A DNA stretch of 46,029 nt from an uncultured Spirochaetales bacterium. Its GTDB lineage: Bacteria > Spirochaetota > Spirochaetia > Sphaerochaetales > Sphaerochaetaceae. The position numbers were made by a program, and so were the translations under genes. The notes beneath the pieces are model-generated. The model was not told the origin of the DNA and ran no database searches. It worked only from the letters and a program-made list of their open reading frames with translations. Shown piece after piece: positions 40,471-46,029 of the stretch. Position 1 is the first letter of the stretch; each line of letters starts with the position of its first letter. The DNA lies in contig CASFZR010000008.1 of NCBI GenBank assembly GCA_949299185.1, positions 1 to 46,029 of the forward strand, read 5' to 3'.

Positions 40471-41538
40471 ATGATAAAGAGAATCTTAGCCCTGCTGCTT
40501 ATCGCGGCAATCGCAATCAATGCATCATTTGCCTGTACCAGCTGTGCCTGGACCACTGAGAACGGGCTTCATTTCCTCGGGCGTACCTATGATATGTTCG
40601 GGACGCTTGAGGGCAACCGCATCACCGTGATAAAGGCGGGGTATGGCCTGCAGCTCTCGCCGAGCGGGAAGGGCGAGACGATAACGCTTGAGAAGGACCT
40701 GGTCGGAAACGCCCTTCTTGGCTCTACATCTCCCATAATGACCGATGGCATAAACGAGGATGGCCTGATGGGCTGTCTTCTGAACTTCCCTGATTACGGC
40801 TATTTCGATACCCAGAAGGGAGAGGGGAACCTTGATGTGCATCCTGCGTTCTTCATCCCGTACATGCTGGGTACCTGCTCATCCGTAGAGGAGGTGGCCG
40901 CGGCCGTGGAGCATATAAACCTTACCGGAGAGCTGATCTTCGGCGAGAAGATGTCTGTACATTATATCTTCTCGGACCGTACCGGAGAGACTATCGTCGT
41001 GGAGCCTGACGAGGATGGCATAACGGTGCATAGGAATACCATCGGCGTCATGGCCAATGCTCCCGGATATGACTGGCAGGAGACGAACCTCAGGAACTAT
41101 ACCCCGATAACCAACGTGCATCCTGAGCCGAGGGATATCTCAGGAAAGACCTTCTCGGCGTTCGGCCATGGAACCGGTGGCAGCTTCGGGCTTCCTGGAG
41201 GTTATGCCTCCCCTGCGCGCTTCGTGAGGATGGCGTTCATGAAGACCTTTGCTCCGAAGGGGACGGATGAGATCGACGGCGTCAGGAGGATGTTCCATAA
41301 CTTCTCCGTGGTCTATGTCCCAGAAGGCCTCCTGAGGCAGAGCGCGGACGCTGATGCCTATGAGCAGACGCTCTGTACGACGGTGATGTGTGCGGAGAGC
41401 CTGACGTATTACTTCTCGCCAGTGACCGATAGGCGCATCTCATCATACAGCCTGGACAATGCGATCGCGGCGCTTGGCGATGAACTGATCGGATACTATG
41501 AGATACCGTCAGAAGAGGATATAAACGTAGTAATCTAG
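40471..41538 (+). CDS. Secreted choloylglycine hydrolase-family enzyme (Ntn amidase)
   Basis: This gene encodes 355 residues. Signal peptide MIKRILALLLIAAIAINASFA, then Cys22 at the predicted cleavage site. Spacing to Arg38 and Asp41 (GRTYDM) is the same as in bile salt hydrolase and penicillin V acylase (Cys2, Arg18, Asp21); a later ANAPGYDWQETNLRNY matches the conserved Asn loop (TNNPxFDW). These enzymes cleave linear amides such as conjugated bile salts, penicillin V or N-acyl homoserine lactones. Here cleavage of the signal peptide would itself expose the nucleophile. A lipoprotein role is less likely since SFAC is a poor lipobox. ATG 40471 has AAGGAGG upstream. Gut-type habitat is compatible. 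Confidence 0.85.
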   Translation: MIKRILALLLIAAIAINASFACTSCAWTTENGLHFLGRTYDMFGTLEGNRITVIKAGYGLQLSPSGKGETITLEKDLVGNALLGSTSPIMTDGINEDGLMGCLLNFPDYGYFDTQKGEGNLDVHPAFFIPYMLGTCSSVEEVAAAVEHINLTGELIFGEKMSVHYIFSDRTGETIVVEPDEDGITVHRNTIGVMANAPGYDWQETNLRNYTPITNVHPEPRDISGKTFSAFGHGTGGSFGLPGGYASPARFVRMAFMKTFAPKGTDEIDGVRRMFHNFSVVYVPEGLLRQSADADAYEQTLCTTVMCAESLTYYFSPVTDRRISSYSLDNAIAALGDELIGYYEIPSEEDINVVI

Positions 41539-41568
41539 GAAAAGTTACGATAATGCCCCGTCTGAAAC

Positions 41569-41597
41569 TTCACAGATGGATGATTTTGGGGTATAAA
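41569..41597 (+). promoter_or_regulatory. Promoter of the TRAP operon
   Basis: TTCACA (41569-41574), 17-bp spacer, TATAAA (41592-41597). The start of transcription would lie near 41604, giving a leader of about 94 bases. Confidence 0.7.
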
Positions 41598-41609
41598 TAA
41601 CGCTAAGTG

Positions 41610-41628
41610 TGGCAAAAAACATTTGCCA
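41610..41628. promoter_or_regulatory. 19-bp palindrome at the TRAP transcription start (operator candidate)
   Basis: TGGCAAA-AAACA-TTTGCCA: perfect 7-bp arms. Position just downstream of the expected start is typical of repressor binding. The regulator is not in the window. I saw no second copy elsewhere in the window. Confidence 0.6.
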
Positions 41629-41638
41629 AAGGTGACTC

Positions 41639-41675
41639 CTCACTGATAAAGTGAATGATGCGGCTTTCGTAGCCG
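41639..41675 (+). promoter_or_regulatory. Two small hairpins in the dctP leader
   Basis: TCACT-GATAA-AGTGA (about 41638-41653) and CGGCT-TTCGT-AGCCG (41661-41675), upstream of the ribosome binding site GGAGG. They are short stems and probably stabilise the leader or act in translation control. Confidence 0.4.
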
Positions 41676-41697
41676 AATAGACACATGGAGGAATTAA

Positions 41698-42693
41698 ATG
41701 AAAAAAGCAATCGTTCTGCTTCTTGTTCTTGCAGCAATGATGGTTCCTGTCTTTGCTCAGGGTGGTTCTGAGACGACGACGCTTACCCTCTCTGAGGTTC
41801 ATGCAGAGGGATATCCTACGACCCTCGCTGACCAGGAGTTCGCTCGCCTTGTCGAGGAGAGGACTGAGGGAAGGATCAAGGTCGAGGTATTCCCCGGCGG
41901 TACTCTCTATGGTGAGGAGACCGGTTCTATCGAGGCTCTTCAGATCGGTGATATCGCATTCGCGCGTGTTTCCGCTTCTCCTGTCGCTTCCTATGTTCCT
42001 GCTCTCAACGTGATCCAGCTCCCTTATCTCTATAGGGATGGCGAACACATGTGGGAAGTCCTGAACGGACCTATCGGACAGGACATGCTTGAAGAGATCC
42101 AGGCTTCTGGCTCTGGCCTTGTCGGCCTCTGCTACTACGATGCCGGTTCCAGGAACTTCTACACCACGAAGCCTGTCAAGTCCGTTGATGACATGAAGGG
42201 CCTTAAGATCAGGCTCCAGAACAACGCGATGATGGTTGAGATGGTCCAGCTCCTTGGCGGTAACGGTGTTACCGGTATCGGTCCTAACGACGTCTATTCC
42301 GCTATCCAGCAGGGCGTTATCGATGGTGCGGAGAACAACTGGCCTACCTACGAGTCCATGGGCGACTACCAGGTAGCACCTTACTTCGTGCTTGATGGCC
42401 ACACCAGGGTTCCTGAGATCCTCCTTGCTTCCGAGGCTGTCCTTGAGACACTTGATCCGGCTGATGTCGAGATCATCAAGGAGTGCGCGAAGGAGACTCA
42501 GGCATACGAGATCGAGCAGTGGGCTCTCCGCGAGCAGTCTTCTGAGGAGAAGGTTGTCTCTGAGGGCGTGCAGGTCACTGAGCTGACGGCTGAGCAGATC
42601 GCGGCGTTCCAGGCTAAGATGACCCCGATCTACGAGAAGTATGGCGCTGGTTATGAGGATCTCATTCAGGAGATCATCAACACGGGTCTTTAA
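41698..42693 (+). CDS. dctP: TRAP transporter substrate-binding protein DctP
   Basis: This gene encodes 331 residues. Signal peptide MKKAIVLLLVLAAMMVPVFA then QGGSE. DctP motifs: ADQEFARLVEERTEGRIKVEVFPGG, IALQIGD-like EALQIGDIAFA, and DDMKGLKIRLQNNAMMVEM. Periplasmic binding protein for organic acids or sugar acids; residue pattern does not identify the ligand. Codon choice is more uniform (CTT, GTT, GCT, AAC) than in neighbours, suggesting high expression. GGAGG stands 6 bases before the ATG. Followed by a hairpin then dctQ. Confidence 0.95.
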   Translation: MKKAIVLLLVLAAMMVPVFAQGGSETTTLTLSEVHAEGYPTTLADQEFARLVEERTEGRIKVEVFPGGTLYGEETGSIEALQIGDIAFARVSASPVASYVPALNVIQLPYLYRDGEHMWEVLNGPIGQDMLEEIQASGSGLVGLCYYDAGSRNFYTTKPVKSVDDMKGLKIRLQNNAMMVEMVQLLGGNGVTGIGPNDVYSAIQQGVIDGAENNWPTYESMGDYQVAPYFVLDGHTRVPEILLASEAVLETLDPADVEIIKECAKETQAYEIEQWALREQSSEEKVVSEGVQVTELTAEQIAAFQAKMTPIYEKYGAGYEDLIQEIINTGL

Positions 42694-42713
42694 GATCTGA
42701 TTTGGTTATTCCC

Positions 42714-42735
42714 AAGGGGAGCCTGGGCTCCCCTT
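42714..42735 (+). promoter_or_regulatory. Hairpin between dctP and dctQ
   Basis: AAGGGGAGC-CTGG-GCTCCCCTT, 9-bp stem or longer, followed by GTTAGTTTA. Attenuator or processing signal that keeps the binding protein in excess of the membrane subunits. Confidence 0.75.
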
Positions 42736-42755
42736 GTTAGTTTACGGAGGATTGG

Positions 42756-43412
42756 ATGGCTTCTGGATTCAGTTTCAAGGAATGGGCTGTGAAGAACAAG
42801 CTCGTTATTGACAAGAAGGCTTATCCTAATGGCGTTCCGTTCAAGGCTTACATCATACTTGTGAACCATTGGTGCCATAGGGTAATCCTTACGCTTGCGC
42901 AGATAGCTCTCGTTATCATGCTATGCACGGTTTTCATGAACGTGGTACTTCGTTTCTGCTTCAATTCGGGTATCACATGGGCAGAGGAGATACCTAGGCT
43001 CCTCGTGATGCTCTTCACGTTCCTTGCATGTTCAATCGGTGTCAGGGATCATATGCATATCTCTGTCGATATTCTCTACAACAGGTTCCCGAAGGGGGGA
43101 AAGATGAGGAAGTTCATGAACTTCCTTGCGGACTTCGCGACGTTCGTATGCGGTCTGCTCATCCTTATCTATGGAATCGTATTCCTTGCCAAGCTCCGCC
43201 CTGGCATCCTTCCGATGACCGGCTGGCCGACCTGGCTTCAGTATATCCCGGCTCCTATTGCCGGTTTCGTGATGACCTTCGATTCGGCTCTCTTCCTGCT
43301 TCACATCCTTGATCCGGATGATCTCCTGTACAGTGAGAAGGAAGTAGATTACGCCGAACTCATAAAGCAGCAGCAGGCTGAGCTTGCGGCCCAGAAAGGA
43401 GGAAATAACTAA
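42756..43412 (+). CDS. dctQ: TRAP transporter small permease DctQ
   Basis: This gene encodes 218 residues. Four predicted membrane segments with the DctQ core (VFMNVVLRFCFNSGITWAEE; FLACSIGVRDHMHISVDI), preceded by about 35 residues that are unusually long for the family. It connects the binding protein with the large subunit. ATG 42756 has GGAGG 6 bases upstream. It overlaps dctM by one base (TAATG). Confidence 0.93.
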   Translation: MASGFSFKEWAVKNKLVIDKKAYPNGVPFKAYIILVNHWCHRVILTLAQIALVIMLCTVFMNVVLRFCFNSGITWAEEIPRLLVMLFTFLACSIGVRDHMHISVDILYNRFPKGGKMRKFMNFLADFATFVCGLLILIYGIVFLAKLRPGILPMTGWPTWLQYIPAPIAGFVMTFDSALFLLHILDPDDLLYSEKEVDYAELIKQQQAELAAQKGGNN

Positions 43413-44749
43413 TGAACGTAATCGCAGCTATTGTCCTCATTGGAGGATTCTTCCTTCTGATGGCTTTCAAGATCCCAGTGACGTTCGCGATGCTTCTCGC
43501 GTCGTTCGCTTCTATTCTCTTCGTCCCTGGCACGAACCCGACGACGATGATCAGGATGATGCTCGATGGAGTAAACAACTTCACGATGCTTGCTATCCCG
43601 TTCTTCATCGTAATGGGTGAGATAATGGCGGCTGGCCAGATCTCTGATAAGATCGTTGACCTTGCCAACCTCGCGGTAGGACGCTTCCGCGGCGGACTCG
43701 CGTACGTGAACTGCCTTGACTCAATGTTCTTCGGCGGTATCTCAGGTTCTGCCGTAGCTGACGTATCCTCCCTTGGCTCTGTCGTTATCCCGATGATGGT
43801 CAAGCAGGGCTACAACAGGGAGTTCACGGTAGGCCTTACCGTAACGACTGCCTGCCAGGGCGTTCTTATCCCGCCATCGCATAACATGGTTATCTATGCT
43901 CTTGCGGCTGGCGGCGGCGTGTCTATCGGACAGCTCTTCTATGCAGGATTCGCGCCTGGAATCGGCCTTGGAATCCTCTTCATGATCTGCTGCTACTTCC
44001 TCGGCATCAAGTACAACTTCCCGAAGGGCGAGAAGATGTTTAAGGACGAGAAGATCCGGTGGATCGGCAAGGAGAACGGGAAGATCAAGTTCGGTCCATG
44101 CATGGGAATCGTTGGAAAGGCGATCCTGCCGATGTTCACGCTCATCATCATCCTTGTCGGAACAGGTGTCGGTATCTTCACTGCTACCGAAAGCTCTGCC
44201 GTGGCGTGCTTCTACACCTTCATCCTGACGTACTTCATCTTCCGCTCTGACAAGCTCCGCAACTTCGGCAATGTCCTTAAGAACTCCCTTAAGACCCTTG
44301 CTGTCGTTCTCACGCTTATCGGAACGGCTAAGGCCTTCGCCTACATGATGACACGTCTCAGGATCCCTGCAGCCATTACGAATGGTCTTATCGGATTCAC
44401 GGATAACCCGTATGTCCTGCTGCTGATCATCAACGTGCTGCTCCTGGTCCTCGGATGCTTCATGGATATGGCTCCGCTTATCATGATCATGACGCCGATC
44501 CTGCTGCCTGTAGTGCAGACTTTCGGAATGAGTACGGTGCATTTCGGTATCGTCCTTATCTTCAACCTCGCCATCGGACTCTGCACGCCTCCTGTAGGCT
44601 CTGCTCTCTTCGTTGGCTGCGCGGTTGGTAAGACGACGCTGGAGAAGACAGCGAAGACGATGCTTCCGCTCTTCTTCTGCATGATACTGGGACTTCTTGT
44701 GGTTACATATGTTCCGTACATCGCTAAGATCCCTCTATTCGGATACTGA
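43412..44749 (+). CDS. dctM: TRAP transporter large permease DctM
   Basis: This gene encodes 445 residues, about 12 membrane segments. DctM-type motifs: AIPFFIVMGEIMAAGQISDKIVDLA, MFFGGISGSAVADVSSLGSVVIP, VLIPPSHNMVIYALAAGGGVSIGQLF, CFMDMAPLIMIMTPILLPV. It uses Na+ gradient to move the ligand delivered by DctP. A charged cytosolic loop (FPKGEKMFKDEKIRWIGKEN) lies mid-protein. Last gene of the operon, followed by a strong terminator at 44770. Confidence 0.95.
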   Translation: MNVIAAIVLIGGFFLLMAFKIPVTFAMLLASFASILFVPGTNPTTMIRMMLDGVNNFTMLAIPFFIVMGEIMAAGQISDKIVDLANLAVGRFRGGLAYVNCLDSMFFGGISGSAVADVSSLGSVVIPMMVKQGYNREFTVGLTVTTACQGVLIPPSHNMVIYALAAGGGVSIGQLFYAGFAPGIGLGILFMICCYFLGIKYNFPKGEKMFKDEKIRWIGKENGKIKFGPCMGIVGKAILPMFTLIIILVGTGVGIFTATESSAVACFYTFILTYFIFRSDKLRNFGNVLKNSLKTLAVVLTLIGTAKAFAYMMTRLRIPAAITNGLIGFTDNPYVLLLIINVLLLVLGCFMDMAPLIMIMTPILLPVVQTFGMSTVHFGIVLIFNLAIGLCTPPVGSALFVGCAVGKTTLEKTAKTMLPLFFCMILGLLVVTYVPYIAKIPLFGY

Positions 44750-44769
44750 TATCCTCGATAGAGGCAATG

Positions 44770-44797
44770 ACAGGGTGGTTTTCCACCCTGTTTTTTT
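44770..44797 (+). terminator. Intrinsic terminator of the TRAP operon
   Basis: ACAGGGTGG-TTTT-CCACCCTGT (9-bp stem) followed by a run of seven T. Located 20 bases after the dctM stop. Confidence 0.95.
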
Positions 44798-44811
44798 GTC
44801 GCTGTTGACGC

Positions 44812-44817
44812 TATGAT
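44812..44817 (+). promoter_or_regulatory. -10 box of the Gfo/Idh/MocA gene
   Basis: TATGAT at 44812-44817 following GCTGTTGACGC. The start ATG at 44837 has AAAGGAGG upstream. The -35 is not well resolved. Confidence 0.4.
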
Positions 44818-44836
44818 ATCCAAAGGAGGCTTTGTT

Positions 44837-45826
44837 ATGCTTAGGGTCGGAATCGTTGGTTGTGGGAATATAGCTAAGACGCTTGCTGATACGATGGCGG
44901 CTATGCCTGAGGAGATCCGTATCGAGGCTGTTGCCAGCCGTACTCAGGAGAAGGCCGATGAGTTTGCTTCGCATTATGGTGCTAAGGCCTACGGGAGCTA
45001 TGAGGCGTTATATGAGGATGCGGATGTCGATCTTGTATATGTGGCGGTACCGCATAGCCATCACCATCAGGTGATGATGGATGCGCTTTCCCATGGTAAG
45101 CACATCCTCTGCGAAAAGGCGTTTACGGTAAATGAGAAGGAGGCTAGGGAAGTCCTGTCGCTTGCCAAGGAGCAGGGGCTTTATGTGGGAGAGGCCATCT
45201 GGACCCGCTATATGCCTTCACGCTATATGATCGACTCGATCATCAAGGAAGGCAAGATCGGCCGTGTGACGAGCATGTGCGCGAGCCTTGGCTACAAGAT
45301 AAGCCATAAGCCTAGGATCGTTGATCCTCGTCTTGCAGGTGGCGCCTTGCTGGATATAGGCATCTATCCTCTGAACTACGTGCTGATGGCGGCAGGTGAT
45401 GCCATGCTCTCAGGTATGGCAGGGCTTTGCAGGAAGAGCGAGGAGGGGGTTGATCTTGCGGATACGATCTCTCTTACGTTCAATAACGGCGTTACCGCAT
45501 CCGTCTATGCCGATGCCGAGGCCGTTACCTCTAAGAGCGGATGGATATATGGTACGGAAGGTTCGATAGAGGTCTATAACGTGAATAATCCGGAACGTAT
45601 CTCCATCTATTCGGCAGACAGGACGCCTGTGCTGAGGGAGACTATCGATATAAAGCATGAGATCAATGGCTATGAGTATGAGCTGAGGGCTGCCAAGGAT
45701 GCGATCGAGCATGGCCGTACCGAGCCAGATGCGATGCCATGGAGCGAGACGCTTCGTGTCATGAGGCTCATGGATACCTTCAGGAGGGTGTGGGGAATAA
45801 AGCTGGCCAGTGAGCTGGATGGCTGA
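44837..45826 (+). CDS. Gfo/Idh/MocA family oxidoreductase
   Basis: This gene encodes 329 residues. Rossmann motif VGIVGCGNIA (4-13), VDLVYVAVPHSHHHQ, and the EKxF segment HILCEKAFTVNE of this NAD(P)-dependent sugar or cyclitol dehydrogenase family, with GGALLDIGIYPLNYVLMAAG. Substrates cannot be named. It follows the TRAP operon after a terminator with its own promoter, so a related sugar-acid pathway is possible but not shown. ATG 44837 is preferred to 44813 because it has AAAGGAGG. Confidence 0.93.
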   Translation: MLRVGIVGCGNIAKTLADTMAAMPEEIRIEAVASRTQEKADEFASHYGAKAYGSYEALYEDADVDLVYVAVPHSHHHQVMMDALSHGKHILCEKAFTVNEKEAREVLSLAKEQGLYVGEAIWTRYMPSRYMIDSIIKEGKIGRVTSMCASLGYKISHKPRIVDPRLAGGALLDIGIYPLNYVLMAAGDAMLSGMAGLCRKSEEGVDLADTISLTFNNGVTASVYADAEAVTSKSGWIYGTEGSIEVYNVNNPERISIYSADRTPVLRETIDIKHEINGYEYELRAAKDAIEHGRTEPDAMPWSETLRVMRLMDTFRRVWGIKLASELDG

Positions 45827-45892
45827 TTCGGCGTTTTCTATTCCTTTGGATATAAGGAGATAGGAAAATGCTAAGAATTATTTGAAAATCTG

Positions 45893-45921
45893 TTGACACA
45901 TCAGCGTGATTCCTGCATAAT
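45893..45921 (+). promoter_or_regulatory. Promoter of tRNA-Asp
   Basis: TTGACA (45893-45898), 17-bp spacer, CATAAT (45916-45921). Near-consensus; the tRNA starts at 45933. Confidence 0.9.
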
Positions 45922-45932
45922 CTTCAATGTTT

Positions 45933-46006
45933 GTGGGAGTAGCGAAGCTGGTTATCGCGCTGGCCTGTCACGCCGGAGATCGCGGGTTCGAGCCCCGTCT
46001 CTCACG
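45933..46006 (+). tRNA. tRNA-Asp (GTC)
   Basis: 74 nt. Acceptor stem GTGGGAG / CTCTCAC, D arm GCGA-TCGC, anticodon stem CTGGC-GCCGG with loop CTGTCAC (anticodon GTC), T arm CGGGG-type with GTTCGAG, discriminator G. No encoded CCA (followed by AATTCG). Reads GAC and GAU. Confidence 0.95.
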
Positions 46007-46029
46007 AATTCGAATAAGTCCTTGCACTG

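Noticed and set aside
41598..41697. Riboswitch in the dctP leader
   Set aside because: The stems are short and simple, and no known riboswitch consensus was recognised; treated as operator plus hairpins.

Overview
The window looks like a chromosomal segment from a host-associated spirochaete, probably near Sphaerochaeta/Treponema. This is inferred from overall flavour: short signal peptides ending FAGGSAEE or FAQGGSE on the solute-binding proteins, an ABC/TRAP/Trk-rich transporter content, and coding DNA of moderately high GC rich in GAT, ATA and AGG codons. No rRNA or other phylogenetic marker allows a firm placement. Almost all the sequence is coding, with many 1-8 bp gene overlaps.

Layout. 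1-2.5 kb: yidD, a small exported protein, and a surface lipoprotein candidate (InlB-type and GLUG-type repeats) whose signal-peptide region contains a G tract that puts it out of frame with the best start site. 2.5-6.5 kb: a beta-mannosidase-like GH2 protein that has lost its catalytic section, then a duplicated DUF1538 membrane protein overlapping a tandem PII-like protein. 6.5-10 kb: nadE, a 494-bp AT-richer segment with one orphan ORF bracketed by a perfect 43-bp direct repeat, cytidine deaminase, and an exported probable envelope protein. 10.1-16.4 kb: small membrane protein, PhnP-like MBL hydrolase, polA and coaE (tightly overlapped), then a repeat protein with seven ~41-residue units. 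16.4-23.1 kb: a YgeY-like M20 hydrolase convergent with a KamA-type radical SAM enzyme, then an overlapped operon MFS - MATE - manA - DEDDh exonuclease. 23.1-30.5 kb: PAP2 phosphatase, then a potassium uptake cluster trkH - ktrB - ktrA - trkA - trkH closed by a strong terminator.

30.5-39.0 kb is one minus-strand operon. TetR regulator, M20 amidohydrolase, Rossmann dehydrogenase/epimerase, DHDPS-family aldolase and a complete branched-chain amino-acid type ABC transporter (livK-H-M-G-F) follow one promoter with an overlapping palindromic operator. It looks like a self-contained uptake and degradation unit for an unknown, possibly N-acylated or amide-linked, substrate. 39.1-46 kb: M18 aminopeptidase, a secreted choloylglycine-hydrolase family enzyme, a TRAP transporter (dctP-dctQ-dctM) behind a promoter with a 19-bp palindrome, a Gfo/Idh/MocA oxidoreductase, and a tRNA-Asp with a near-consensus promoter.

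The main unexplained signals are: (i) the 43-bp repeat bracketing a small cassette; (ii) at least seven genes whose start codon sits only 6-7 nt after a TATCAT/TATAAT-like -10 box and lacks a ribosome binding site, pointing to leaderless mRNAs; (iii) the DUF1538/tandem-PII pair; (iv) the inactive beta-mannosidase; (v) the G-tract frameshift in the lipoprotein; and (vi) the TetR-controlled catabolic operon.
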